From Ottowia flava (GTDB taxonomy: Bacteria; Pseudomonadota; Gammaproteobacteria; Burkholderiales; Burkholderiaceae_C), in the NCBI RefSeq assembly GCF_042680565.1, contig NZ_JBHUEJ010000036.1, positions 186,001 through 250,000 of the forward strand: DNA of 64,000 nucleotides, read 5' to 3'. This document shows, piece after piece, positions 1-7,964 of this stretch. The position numbers and the translations under genes are program-made. The notes under the pieces are model-generated. The model was not told where the DNA came from. It was given only the letters and a program-made list of their open reading frames with translations, and ran no database searches. How positions within the stretch are numbered: the first letter of the stretch is position 1; every line of letters begins with the position of its first letter.

Positions 1-579
1 CAGCAAGCGGCCAGCGCGTACATGAACTTTTTGATCCGCCTCGACGCCGAAGCGCTGCTGGCCGCAGACGACTTCGCGCGCCTGTGGTCCTTCTTCGACC
101 TGATGGGCGCGCGCGGCGGCGACGTCATGCAAGCCGCCGCCGCCAAGCTGGGCGCGGCGCGTGGCAACGCCACGTCCTTCGGCCACCCCGCCGTGCTGCC
201 CGAAGGCGCCGGCTGGCTGACCGAGGCGCTGCGCGAGCAGTACCGCCGCGTCTGGCAAGGCGACGGCAGCCGCCCCGGCGCTGGCCTGACGGGGGGCCTG
301 AACTACTACCGCGCCTCGCCCCTGCGCCCACCGCGCGAGGGCGACCCGGCGGCGGCCAATGTCACGCTGCCGGAAGACGGCTTCACCGTGACCGTGCCGA
401 CGCTGGTGCTGTGGGCAATGGCGGACACCGCCCTGCCGGCAGAACTGGTCGACGGGCTGGAACGCTGGGTGCCGCAGATGCAACTGGAGCGGATCGAGGG
501 TGCAACGCACTGGGTGGTGCATGAGCGGCCGGCGCTTGTCGCTGGGTTGATTGAAGGCTTTTTGCTATCGAAGGGGTAG
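1..579 (+). CDS. alpha/beta hydrolase, C-terminal part (gene cut by window edge)
   Basis: The reading frame is already open at base 1, so the true start lies outside the window; an internal ATG at 22 is probably not the start. About 192 residues remain. The end has the late alpha/beta-hydrolase pattern: a strand with TLVLWAMADTALP, which would carry the acid residue, then EGATHWVVHE with the catalytic histidine near the C terminus, as in epoxide hydrolase and haloalkane dehalogenase relatives. The nucleophile elbow is not in view, so the substrate cannot be judged. The stop codon TAG (577-579) lies inside a copy of the dispersed 60-bp repeat. Confidence 0.7.
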   Translation, partial: QQAASAYMNFLIRLDAEALLAADDFARLWSFFDLMGARGGDVMQAAAAKLGAARGNATSFGHPAVLPEGAGWLTEALREQYRRVWQGDGSRPGAGLTGGLNYYRASPLRPPREGDPAAANVTLPEDGFTVTVPTLVLWAMADTALPAELVDGLERWVPQMQLERIEGATHWVVHERPALVAGLIEGFLLSKG

Positions 580-628
580 CTGGTTGCGCAGATGGTTGTA
601 GGGCTTCTGACTCTTTTTGCTTGATATC
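562..628 (+). repeat. dispersed 60-bp repeat, copy overlapping a gene end
   Basis: Diverged copy of the family with core ATAGCTGCCTGCGCA, a TGTAGGGC block and a T-rich tail. Here the core reads GTAGCTGGTTGCGCA followed by TTGTAGGGC. It provides the stop codon of the hydrolase upstream. Confidence 0.7.
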
Positions 629-652
629 GGAGTCGGTACGGTGGATGCGTGT

Positions 653-1305
653 GAGGCCGGGACATGCGCCCGGCGGCGCACCTTCTTTTCTTGACTCGCC
701 AAGAAAAGAAGGCAAAAGAAGGCGACCCCACTGGACGCGTCCCCTCCGCTTCGCTGCGGGGCAACCTGCGATGCTCGATCGGGCGGTGGCGCTGCAGAAC
801 TCGCTCTGCTGCTGCGCAGCGCCGCTCAAACAACTGCAGCGAGTCAGAGCACGAAGCGTGGGCATCCTTCGGTGCCCGCGCCCACCGCCCGCTCTGCGCT
901 TCTCGGCACGTCCACAGGGGTGAAAGACGAGACGGGCCATCGCTGCGCTCGGCCCCCAACGGCGCAGGCGCTTTGCGCCGCGCGATCCAGGCCGAGCGCA
1001 GCAATGGCCCGTGTGGCTGTTCAACGCCCCTTGAGGCTGCGCCTGCGGCGTGGTTCTGGCGGGGTGGCGGCTGCACCGCAGGATGCAGCCGCTTCGTGAT
1101 CTGACTGGCCGCGGTTGTCTGAACGGAGCGCTCGAAGAGCGCGCAGTGAGTTCTGCGGCCCACCCCGGCAGAAGCGCGACGCAGGTTTGCCCCGGAGCGA
1201 AGCGCAGGGGTCGCAGACGTGGGGTCGCCTTTCTTTGGTTTCTTTCTTTGGCGAGTCAAAGAAAGAAACTGCGCCGCCGGGCGCACTTCCCGGCCTCTCA
1301 ACGTC
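653..1305. repeat. 650-bp inverted-repeat block with two conserved hairpins; no gene seen (gap 580-1411)
   Basis: Bases 653 to about 960 match, in reverse complement, about 985 to 1305, with the centre near 972. Within each arm is a perfect 13-bp stem with a 6-base loop: 681-712 (CCTTCTTTTCTTG, loop ACTCGC) and 1238-1269 (GTTTCTTTCTTTG, loop GCGAGT, which is ACTCGC read from the other strand). The stems differ in sequence but both stay perfectly paired, and the loop is identical. Around them, stretches such as GGCCGGGA, GCGCCCGGCGGCGCA and GGCGACCCCA are shared. Long open frames here are by-products of high GC and symmetry. The block looks like two inverted copies of a REP-like palindromic element. 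Confidence 0.75.
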
Positions 1306-1344
1306 GTTCACACACCAACGCCCAACGAGCGCACAGTGAACCAG

Positions 1345-1398
1345 AAACTATCAATTCAATAGCTGCCCGCGCAATCCCCATTGGGGCCGCCGCCCCAA
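1345..1398 (+). repeat. dispersed 60-bp repeat copy
   Basis: Contains AATAGCTGCCCGCGCAAT, one or two changes from the family core, just 3' of the inverted-repeat block and next to the convergent end of the acyltransferase gene. Confidence 0.65.
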
Positions 1399-1411
1399 TC
1401 CACCCCAAACC

Positions 1412-2326
1412 TCAATACACCGACCCCACCCCCGCCGGCCTCGTCTTGAACCGCTTGTGCACCCAGTAATACTGGTCCGGCATGGTGCGGATATACCCCT
1501 CCAGCCGCGCATTCATCAACGCCGTGTCCGCCACCGGATCATCCCCGGGGTAATCCGTCCACGTCGGCTGCACCTCAGCGTCGTAGCCCGTCGGCGTCAG
1601 GCGCGTGACCACGGGTACGACATGCGCGCGGCCCAGTTGCGCCAGGCGCGGCACCGACGGCACGGTGGCCGTCGGCACGCCAAAGAAGGGCACAAACACC
1701 GATTCCTCCGGCCCCAGGTCCATATCGGGCAGCAGGTACAGCAACTGCCCTTCGCGCAAGGCGCGCACGACCGGCTTCATGCCCGCCTTGCGCGCGATCG
1801 GCGTGACGTTGCCAAAGCGCTGGCGGCCCTGGCGCATCCATTCGTCCAGCACGCCGCCCTGGTCGGCGTACACGGTGCTGGACACGCGCGGGATCTGCTG
1901 CATGATCGCGCTGCCGCCGGCGTCCATGCCGTAGAAATGCGGCGCAAAAATCACCACGCCACCGGGTTGGCGCAAGGCATCGACGTCGCCCGTCAAACGC
2001 AGGCGCTGGCGCACGACCTCGGCCGGGGCGTGCCACAGCCAGGCACGGTCCAGGAAAGCCTGGGCGAAATGGATGAAGTTGCGGCGGGCGACGGCTTCGC
2101 GCTCGGCCTCGCTCCATTCCGGGAAGCACAGGCGCAGGTTGGTCAGCGCGATGCCCCGGCGCTTGCCGGCCACGCGGTACAGCACGCGCCCCAGGCCCGC
2201 GCCCAGCGCGCGCACCACGCCCAGCGGCAGCGGCGCCAACGCGCGCATCAGCCAGATGGCGGGGTGGCGCACATCGGGCGCGCCGCGACCTTCGTCAACG
2301 CCACCCTCCGGCGCGGCGTCGCTCAT
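1412..2326 (-). CDS. lipid A biosynthesis lauroyl/myristoyl acyltransferase family protein
   Basis: A 304-residue LpxL/HtrB-type enzyme that transfers a secondary acyl chain from acyl-ACP to the lipid A precursor at the inner membrane. The acyltransferase HX4D motif is HFYGMD (about residues 130-135), followed by the LPDMDLGPEESVF block typical of the family and a C-terminal YYWVHKRFKTRP. An N-terminal hydrophobic stretch (about residues 23-50) should anchor it. The start at 2326 was chosen because its ATG overlaps the stop of the upstream homologue as ATGA; a much longer upstream frame would run through that gene. It forms a two-gene operon with the neighbour. Which acyl position each enzyme modifies cannot be told. 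Confidence 0.88.
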   Translation of the reverse strand: MSDAAPEGGVDEGRGAPDVRHPAIWLMRALAPLPLGVVRALGAGLGRVLYRVAGKRRGIALTNLRLCFPEWSEAEREAVARRNFIHFAQAFLDRAWLWHAPAEVVRQRLRLTGDVDALRQPGGVVIFAPHFYGMDAGGSAIMQQIPRVSSTVYADQGGVLDEWMRQGRQRFGNVTPIARKAGMKPVVRALREGQLLYLLPDMDLGPEESVFVPFFGVPTATVPSVPRLAQLGRAHVVPVVTRLTPTGYDAEVQPTWTDYPGDDPVADTALMNARLEGYIRTMPDQYYWVHKRFKTRPAGVGSVY

Positions 2327-3153
2327 GGCGTGCCCCGCGGGGTTTTGTAGCGGCCGTAGCCCCACAGGTACTGCTGGGGGCACTGGCGGATCAGGTGCTC
2401 CATGGCGCGGTTGATCTGGGTGACGGCGGTGTCCAGGTCGTCGCTCAGCGGCTCGGGGAAGGCCTCGAAATGCACGCGAAAGCCCTGGCCGCCGGGCAGG
2501 CGCTCGCCCCACACCAACAGCGGCGTGGCGCCGGTCTGCTGGATCAGGCGCGCGCCCAGCGTCATCGTGTACGCGGGCTTGCCGAACACGGGCGACCACA
2601 CGCCCTGCCCTTCGGGCGGCACCTGGTCGGGCAGCAGGCCGACGGCGCGGCCGGCGCGCAGCGCCTTGATCATCTGGCGCACGCCCGACAGCGTGGTCGG
2701 CGCCGTTTCCAGCCCTTCGCGCTGGCGCGAGTTTTCCACCACCTCGGCCAGCGAAGCCTGGCGCGCGGGGCGGAACAGCACAGTGATGGGGCCGTATTCG
2801 GCGTGGTAGCGCTCGGCCAGACCTTGCGCGGTGATCTCAAAGCAGCCCAGGTGCGGGGTCAAGAAAACCACGCCCTTGCGCGCGGCGTAGGCCGCGTCGA
2901 CCACCTCGGTGCCCTGCCATTGCGTGGGCACGGGCGGGCCAAACCACAGGCGCGGCGTTTCGGCCGCCATGCGCCCGGCGTGCGCCACGGCGCCGCGCAC
3001 GTCGGCAAAGCGGTAGCCTGCCAGCGCCGCGTTGGCCGTGATGCGCCGCCGGTACGTGGGCGAGGCCAGCCAGGTCAGCCAACCCAGCCCAGCGCCCACC
3101 GCGTGCAGCAGCGCCAGCGGCCAGCGGGACACGAATCGGAACAAGGTCAGCAT
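2323..3153 (-). CDS. lipid A biosynthesis acyltransferase family protein
   Basis: A 276-residue paralogue of the downstream gene, with the variant HX4E motif HLGCFE (residues 101-106), as in many LpxL/LpxM proteins, then FRPARQ and LLPDQVPPEGQGV, and the closing QQYLWGYGRYKTP. An N-terminal hydrophobic segment (residues 10-30) suggests inner-membrane attachment. It overlaps the next gene by four bases (ATGA), so the two are probably translationally coupled and may add the two secondary acyl chains in turn. It is divergent from metK. Confidence 0.88.
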   Translation of the reverse strand: MLTLFRFVSRWPLALLHAVGAGLGWLTWLASPTYRRRITANAALAGYRFADVRGAVAHAGRMAAETPRLWFGPPVPTQWQGTEVVDAAYAARKGVVFLTPHLGCFEITAQGLAERYHAEYGPITVLFRPARQASLAEVVENSRQREGLETAPTTLSGVRQMIKALRAGRAVGLLPDQVPPEGQGVWSPVFGKPAYTMTLGARLIQQTGATPLLVWGERLPGGQGFRVHFEAFPEPLSDDLDTAVTQINRAMEHLIRQCPQQYLWGYGRYKTPRGTP

Positions 3154-3295
3154 GGGCTTTCGCGGAGGCTTAAAATAGCGGGGTCGCCGAGTTATGGAAC
3201 TACTTGCAGGGCGACGTTAAACAGTTCTGCTAAAGCGTTCGCCAGGACTCCCAGCAGGTGGCAACGCAACGTTCAAACCTCAGGAGTTTATTCAA

Positions 3296-4483
3296 ATGGA
3301 AATGGCGAACAGCTTTCTTTTCACCTCGGAATCCGTGTCCGAAGGCCACCCTGACAAGGTGGCCGACCAGATTTCCGACGCCATCCTCGACGCCATCTTC
3401 GCGCAAGACCCGCGCAGCCGCGTGGCCGCCGAAACGCTGACCAACACCGGTCTGGTCGTGCTGGCAGGTGAAGTCACCACCAACGCCAACGTCGACTACA
3501 TCCAGGTGGCGCGCGACACGATCAAGAAGATCGGCTACGACAACACCGAATACGGCATCGACCACAAGGGCTGCGCCGTCATGGTCTGCTACGACAAGCA
3601 GAGCAACGACATTGCCCAGGGCGTGGACCACGCCAGCGACGACCACCTGAACACCGGCGCCGGCGACCAGGGCCTGATGTTCGGCTACGCCTGCGACGAG
3701 ACCGACACGCTGATGCCCGCGCCGATCTACTACGCGCACCGCCTGGTCGAGCGCCAGGCGCAGCTGCGCAAGAGCGGCAAGCTGCCCTTTCTGCGCCCCG
3801 ACGCCAAGAGCCAGGTGACCATGCGCTACGTCGACGGCAAGCCGCACAGCATCGAAACCGTGGTGCTGTCCACCCAGCACAGCCCGGACCAGAGCGAATC
3901 GGCCACCAAGATGAAGGCCAGCTTCAACGAAGCCATCATCGAAGAGATCATCAAGCCGGTGCTGCCCGCCGAGTGGCTGCAGAACACCAAGTACCTGATC
4001 AACCCGACCGGGCGCTTCGTCGTGGGCGGCCCGCAGGGCGATTGCGGCCTGACGGGCCGCAAGATCATCGTCGACACCTACGGCGGCGCCTGCCCTCACG
4101 GCGGTGGCGCCTTCAGCGGCAAGGACCCGACCAAGGTCGACCGCAGCGCCGCCTACGCTGCGCGCTACGTCGCCAAGAACATCGTCGCCGCCGGCCTGGC
4201 GCGCCAGTGCCAGATCCAGGTCGCCTACGCGATCGGCGTGGCCGAGCCGATGAACATCACCGTCTACACCGAAGGCACCGGCAAGATCCCCGACACCGAG
4301 ATCGCCAAGCTGGTGCGCGAACACTTTGACCTGCGCCCCAAAGGCATCATCCAGATGCTGGACCTGCTGCGCCCGATCTACGCCAAGACCGCGGCGTACG
4401 GCCACTTTGGCCGCGAGGAGCCGGAGTTCACCTGGGAGCAGACGGACAAAGCCCAACTGCTGCGCGCAGCAGCCGGGCTGTAA
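3296..4483 (+). CDS. metK: S-adenosylmethionine synthetase
   Basis: Makes S-adenosylmethionine from methionine and ATP in the cytoplasm. The 395 residues match the full family length: SESVSEGHPDK at the N terminus (methionine/ATP site), GAGDQGLMFGYA in the middle, and GGGAFSGKDPTKVDRSAAY for the phosphate-binding loop. The ATG at 3296 follows AGGAG (3282-3286) at good spacing; a second in-frame ATG is at 3302. The 140-base leader has a possible stem GTCGCC/GGCGAC (3183-3216), but no known SAM riboswitch could be recognised by eye. The last 13 codons are repeated twice downstream of the stop codon (see the repeat entry). Confidence 0.98.
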   Translation: MEMANSFLFTSESVSEGHPDKVADQISDAILDAIFAQDPRSRVAAETLTNTGLVVLAGEVTTNANVDYIQVARDTIKKIGYDNTEYGIDHKGCAVMVCYDKQSNDIAQGVDHASDDHLNTGAGDQGLMFGYACDETDTLMPAPIYYAHRLVERQAQLRKSGKLPFLRPDAKSQVTMRYVDGKPHSIETVVLSTQHSPDQSESATKMKASFNEAIIEEIIKPVLPAEWLQNTKYLINPTGRFVVGGPQGDCGLTGRKIIVDTYGGACPHGGGAFSGKDPTKVDRSAAYAARYVAKNIVAAGLARQCQIQVAYAIGVAEPMNITVYTEGTGKIPDTEIAKLVREHFDLRPKGIIQMLDLLRPIYAKTAAYGHFGREEPEFTWEQTDKAQLLRAAAGL

Positions 4484-4735
4484 GCCCGGAGCTGGCCGCA
4501 GGCCAGCGTTGGGCTTTGGGGCGGAGTTCATATCGCGCAGCGATGTGAACGTAGACCACAAAGCGGCGCTGCTGAAGGCAGCGGCGGGGCTGTAAGCCCG
4601 CGAGCGCAGCGAGCACCAGGTCTGTGCTTCGGTGCAGGCTCATGCCGCGCAGCGGCGTGAAGGCCCGAAGGGCCGGCCGGAGCCAAACACGGACAAGGCC
4701 GCATTGTTGAAGGCAGCAGCGGGGCTGTAAGTCAC
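4441..4735 (+). repeat. three imperfect copies of the metK 3' end
   Basis: The genuine end of metK (TDKAQLLRAAAGL and stop, 4441-4483) recurs at about 4550-4594 (VDHKAALLKAAAGL, stop) and about 4691-4732 (TDKAALLKAAAGL, stop). The spacers between copies also resemble each other and contain small hairpins, for example GTTCATATCGC with GCGATGTGAAC (4527-4551) and a similar GCCGCGCAGCGGC. The two downstream copies have no start codon of their own. Together with the terminator they fill the gap 4484-4798. Confidence 0.8.
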
Positions 4736-4752
4736 GACTCTGTCGCTGACCG

Positions 4753-4784
4753 AAAAAAAGCCGGGCAAGCCCGGCTTTTTTATG
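4753..4784. terminator. bidirectional rho-independent terminator
   Basis: Stem AAAGCCGGGC / GCCCGGCTTT with a two-base loop, an A run on the left and a T run on the right. It sits between metK and the convergent NlpC/P60 gene and can serve both. Confidence 0.9.
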
Positions 4785-4798
4785 CCCGCCGAACGCGA

Positions 4799-5485
4799 TC
4801 AAGCCAGCGCAAACGGTCGGCGCGCGCCCAGGTAGCGCGGGCCAAAGTAGCGGCCGCCCACCGGCTCCTTGCGCACGGTGCCGCCGGTCGACGGCGCGTG
4901 CACGAACTGGCCCTGGCCGACGTAGATGCCCATGTGCGAGAACGCGCGCCCGGTGGTGTTGAAGAACACCAGGTCGCCGCGCTGCAGCTGCGATTCGTCC
5001 ACCGGCTGCGTGGAGGCGGCCCATTGCGCGGTGCTGCGCGGCAGGCGTCGGCTGGCGCCGTCTTCGGCCGCCTGCTGGCTGAACACGTAGTGCACCAGCC
5101 CGCTGCAGTCAAAACCGCCGTCGGGCGTGTTGCCGCCGTAGGTGTAGGGCGTGTTGACGACCAGCATGGCGCGCGCCACGGCGGCCTCGCGACCCAGAGG
5201 ATTCAGCTCCAGCGGCGGTTGGCTCGCGGGCACGGGGGCCGGCGGGCTGCGGCGCGCCGTCGACCCCGAACCCGAAGCGCCGCCCTGGCGCGCCGGGCGG
5301 CTGGCGCAACCGGCCAGCAAGGCCACCACCGCGCCCAGCAGCAGCACGCGCCGCGCACCACGGGCTGTCGCTGGTTCGTGCATCGTCCGCGCCACATCGG
5401 CCACCGCCTGATCGGCCCGCGTGACACCGTTCGGTAACAGCGACGCGCTGGCGTCACCGCCATGGCCTGAACCACGATTCGACAT
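4799..5485 (-). CDS. NlpC/P60 family peptidoglycan endopeptidase, lipoprotein
   Basis: Cell-wall cysteine peptidase predicted to cut stem peptides. With the start at 5485 it has 228 residues; the catalytic domain holds the nucleophile in FDCSGL (C127), the histidine in SHMGIYVG (H184) and the third polar residue in FVHAPSTGG. A lipobox LLAGC (C60) follows a hydrophobic run, so it should be an envelope lipoprotein. The start is uncertain: ATG 5485 has a strong GGAGG, but that GGAGG belongs to a dispersed repeat copy. ATG 5383 gives a normal lipoprotein signal (194 residues) with only a weak ribosome site. Confidence 0.88.
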   Translation of the reverse strand: MSNRGSGHGGDASASLLPNGVTRADQAVADVARTMHEPATARGARRVLLLGAVVALLAGCASRPARQGGASGSGSTARRSPPAPVPASQPPLELNPLGREAAVARAMLVVNTPYTYGGNTPDGGFDCSGLVHYVFSQQAAEDGASRRLPRSTAQWAASTQPVDESQLQRGDLVFFNTTGRAFSHMGIYVGQGQFVHAPSTGGTVRKEPVGGRYFGPRYLGARRPFALA

Positions 5486-5541
5486 AAAAACAGCCTCCAG
5501 CGCTTTTCACATCTGCGCAGGCAGCTATTGTATTGATAGTG
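5486..5541 (-). repeat. dispersed 60-bp repeat copy that abuts an NlpC/P60 start codon
   Basis: On the minus strand it reads ATAGCTGCCTGCGCAGATG, then AGCGCTGGAGGC and a T run ending at the ATG at 5485. The CTGGAGGC block is part of the family consensus (compare the copy at 20286) and here lies where a Shine-Dalgarno site would be. Confidence 0.75.
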
Positions 5542-5608
5542 AAGAAGTTGGCAAGCGCTGTAGGGGCTGGGCCAACGAGGCAGCGGTGGGCGGTAAAGCG
5601 CCGGCCGC

Positions 5609-6148
5609 TTAACCGACGGCACCCGGCCGCAGCGCCCGCAGTTGCGCCAGCAGGCCGTCACAGGCGTCTTCGACCAGATCCAGTACCTGCTCGAAGCCCG
5701 CGTCGCCGCCGTAGTACGGGTCGGGCACTTCGCTGGCGGCGTGGCGCGTGCAGAAATCGGTCAGGCGCATGAGCTTGTGGCGCTGCGCCGGCGGGCAAAC
5801 GGCGCGGGCCGCCTGCTCGTTGGCACCGTCCATCACCAGCACCAGATCGAACGTGCCAAAGTCGGCCGCGCTGAGCCGGCGCGCACGCTGGGTGCTGAGG
5901 TCGTAGCCACGGCGCAGGGCGTGCGCTTGCGAGCGCGCGTCCGGTGGGGCGCCGATGTGGTAGCCGTGCGTGCCGGCGGAATCGACTTGCACAGCACCCG
6001 CCAGGCCCGCGTCTTCCACACGCTGCGCCAAGACACCGTGCGCCGTGGGGCTGCGGCAAATGTTGCCCATGCAGACCATCAGGACAGCCAGGGGCGCGTC
6101 GGGCCCGCGCGACGTCAGGCGGGCGAGTCGGGAAGTCGGGACGTTCAT
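5609..6148 (-). CDS. low-molecular-weight protein-tyrosine phosphatase
   Basis: A 179-residue cytoplasmic phosphatase with the P-loop CX5R as CMGNICRSPTA (C26, R32) near the N terminus and the general-acid segment VPDPYYGGDAGF near the C terminus, the standard order for this family. Length is slightly above the usual 150-160 because of an N-terminal tail. The start at 6148 is preferred over 6166, but neither has a clear ribosome site. Substrates of such enzymes in this family range from tyrosine kinases of capsule export to unknown proteins; no exopolysaccharide genes are nearby. Confidence 0.9.
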   Translation of the reverse strand: MNVPTSRLARLTSRGPDAPLAVLMVCMGNICRSPTAHGVLAQRVEDAGLAGAVQVDSAGTHGYHIGAPPDARSQAHALRRGYDLSTQRARRLSAADFGTFDLVLVMDGANEQAARAVCPPAQRHKLMRLTDFCTRHAASEVPDPYYGGDAGFEQVLDLVEDACDGLLAQLRALRPGAVG

Positions 6149-6232
6149 GCGCTGCAGTCTACGCAAACCGGATGAGGCCCCGCTGCGCGGGGCAAGCGGG
6201 CCGAGCGAACCATCGGCCGCGGTTCGCTACAG

Positions 6233-6262
6233 CTTCGATAGCTTCTTGCGCATGAACAACAA
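6233..6262 (+). repeat. possible truncated copy of the dispersed repeat
   Basis: GATAGCTTCTTGCGCATG followed by AAGGGCTATGG resembles the family core and TAGGGC block, in the 302-bp gap 6149-6450. Apart from the operator at 6421, nothing else is seen in that gap. Confidence 0.4.
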
Positions 6263-6420
6263 GGGCTATGGGCGCTATGCCACGAAATATCTTCGAATCC
6301 GGCAGCAGCGCGACTTCCCCTGGCCGCCGGTCGCCCGCGCCGTCCTGGCACGCCGTCGCTGTCACCTTCGCCGTGCCTGCCGGGCGTCGGCCTGAACCTG
6401 GCGATGCACCGCTTCCACAT

Positions 6421-6442
6421 CATTCCAATCATCGTTAGAATG
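6421..6442 (+). promoter_or_regulatory. candidate ArsR-family operator
   Basis: Imperfect inverted repeat CATTCCAA-N6-TTAGAATG (7 of 8 positions pair), 8 bases before the ATG of the ArsR-rhodanese gene. ArsR proteins commonly bind such sites and repress their own gene. The position leaves no room for a Shine-Dalgarno site, so the message may be leaderless or nearly so. Confidence 0.5.
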
Positions 6443-6450
6443 TTTACAAT

Positions 6451-7113
6451 ATGACCGCCGCTACCAAAACCCAGCTGTACGAGCAGGTCGCCCGCATGGG
6501 TAAGGCGCTGTCCAGCCCGAAGCGGCTGGAGCTGATCGAATTGCTGGCCCAGGGCGAAAAAGCGGTGGAAACGCTGGCCGCGCAGACCGGCATGGACGTG
6601 CGCCTGACCAGCGCCCATCTGCGCACGCTGCGCGAAGCGCGGCTGGTGCAGACGCGACGCGACGGCAAACACATCCATTACCGGCTGAGCGGCGACGACG
6701 TGGCGCCGCTGTGGGCGAAGCTGCGCGACGTGGCCGGGGCGCACCTGGTCGAGCTGCAGGTCGCGCTGGCGCAGATGGCGGCGGCGCCGGACACGCTCAG
6801 CCCCGAAAGCCGCGCGTCGCTGCTGGCCAAGGCGCGGCGCGGGGACATCGTGATCATCGACGTGCGCCCGGCCACCGAATTCGCCGCCGGCCACCTGCCG
6901 CATGCGCGCTCTCTGCCGCTGGCGGAGCTGAAAAAGCGCCTGGCTGAACTGCCAGCCGGCAAGCAGGTCGTGGCCTATTGCCGCGGGCCGTTCTGTTTGA
7001 TGTCCGACGAAGCCGTGCGCCTGCTGCGGCGCAAGGGCGTCGTGGCGCACAAGATTTCCGACGGCGTGGTGGAGTGGCAGGCCGCCGGGCTGCCGCTGGC
7101 CGAAGCGGCCTGA
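6451..7113 (+). CDS. ArsR-family regulator fused to a rhodanese domain
   Basis: 220 residues in two parts. Residues about 10-90 are a winged helix-turn-helix of the ArsR/SmtB type (SSPKRLELIELL at the start, then VRLTSAHLRTLREARLV as the recognition region). Residues about 115-215 are a rhodanese domain with IIDVRPATEFAAGHL and the active-site loop CRGPFC (C177), which has a second cysteine, C182. Rhodaneses carry a persulfide, so the fusion suggests a sensor for sulfane sulfur or thiol stress; this is inference. A palindrome lies just upstream, and the periplasmic protein gene follows 46 bp downstream, probably in the same transcript. Confidence 0.9.
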   Translation: MTAATKTQLYEQVARMGKALSSPKRLELIELLAQGEKAVETLAAQTGMDVRLTSAHLRTLREARLVQTRRDGKHIHYRLSGDDVAPLWAKLRDVAGAHLVELQVALAQMAAAPDTLSPESRASLLAKARRGDIVIIDVRPATEFAAGHLPHARSLPLAELKKRLAELPAGKQVVAYCRGPFCLMSDEAVRLLRRKGVVAHKISDGVVEWQAAGLPLAEAA

Positions 7114-7159
7114 AGCCGCCCGCCCTCACACCCCCTAAGACAACACCGGAGACCCATCC

Positions 7160-7603
7160 ATGATGAAAACCGCCCTGCTCCGCCTGGCCCTCGGCACCTG
7201 CGCGCTGGCGGCCAGCGCCGCCGACGTGTCCATGCCCGTACCCGGCGCGCAGAACGCCGCTGGTGAACGCGTGTTGACCTTCATCGCCAAGGACCCGCCC
7301 GGCCAGCGCTGTAACGGCAACCTGCAGGTCGCCGCCGAAATCGCCAACACCTACCGCGTGCCGATCCAACTGCTGCCGTCCAGTCTGGCCGAGGACATGC
7401 CGGCACCGGCTGTGTTCTACGGGAACCAGCTGATCGTGGCCGACGGCAAAGACTTCAACGGCGCGGCGAGCTACCAGATCGTCGCCGACGTGCTGGAGAT
7501 GGAAGGCGTGGCCAAGCAGGCGCGGTCCGGCCTGCTGTTCCAAGGTGCGGTGCGCAAGGACCTGGACACGCTGAAAGCATCGATCAAGTCCGGCGGCAAA
7601 TAA
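7160..7603 (+). CDS. exported small protein of unknown function
   Basis: 147 residues. A signal peptide is visible (positively charged start, LLRLALGTCALAASAA, then a likely cut before DVSMPVP). The mature part has a single cysteine in PPGQRC and alternating strands and helices that could be a thioredoxin-like fold, with GSSGK-like ends absent. No family could be named. The start follows a weak CGGAGAC ribosome site, and the gene sits behind the ArsR-rhodanese regulator, so a role in periplasmic thiol or sulfur handling is possible but not shown. Confidence 0.7.
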   Translation: MMKTALLRLALGTCALAASAADVSMPVPGAQNAAGERVLTFIAKDPPGQRCNGNLQVAAEIANTYRVPIQLLPSSLAEDMPAPAVFYGNQLIVADGKDFNGAASYQIVADVLEMEGVAKQARSGLLFQGAVRKDLDTLKASIKSGGK

Positions 7604-7607
7604 GCTG

Positions 7608-7663
7608 GGGCTCCGCGCCCGTGCACAGGCGCGCGGCACTGCGCACGGGCGCGGCTGGAGCCC
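7608..7663. repeat. long inverted repeat after the exported-protein gene
   Basis: GGGCTCC-GCGCCCGTGC pairs with GCACGGGCGC-GGCT-GGAGCCC around a 18-base loop. It has no T run, so it is not a classical terminator, but it could slow or stop transcription or protect the transcript end. The rest of the gap 7604-7964 holds only a repeat copy. Confidence 0.55.
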
Positions 7664-7839
7664 GGCGAGAAAGCGAATGAAGGGGCCACCATGCCGGCCG
7701 AGCGCGGGTGCCTGCCTGTGTGCGCGCAGAACGCCCCGCCGGCGCTCCCCGTAACGCGGTCAACCGCCTGCGACCGATCCCCACGCACGACCGCGCCCGC
7801 CAGGAGTCCGTCGCGCGCTACCCTTGCGCCGGAAACTCT

Positions 7840-7892
7840 TTTTTTGATAGCTTTCCGCGCAGATTCCTCTAAAGCCAACGGCCTATTCTTCC
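7840..7892 (+). repeat. dispersed 60-bp repeat copy, diverged
   Basis: TTGATAGCTTTCCGCGCAGAT followed by TCTAAAGCCAACGGCC; matches the family core and the conserved CGGCC tail. Confidence 0.6.
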
Positions 7893-7964
7893 TCTATCCA
7901 AGGCGCTCGGTAGATCCCACCGGGCCGCGCCGCCGCCCTACCCGGCTCACCACAATCCGCCGCC

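Noticed and set aside
306..1301. Long open frame of 331 codons across the inverted-repeat block
   Set aside because: It is Arg/Ala/Pro rich, crosses both arms of a palindrome and overlaps the hydrolase gene on the other strand; no family features.
3182..3295. Known SAM riboswitch before metK
   Set aside because: A simple stem is visible, but no known SAM-binding class could be recognised.
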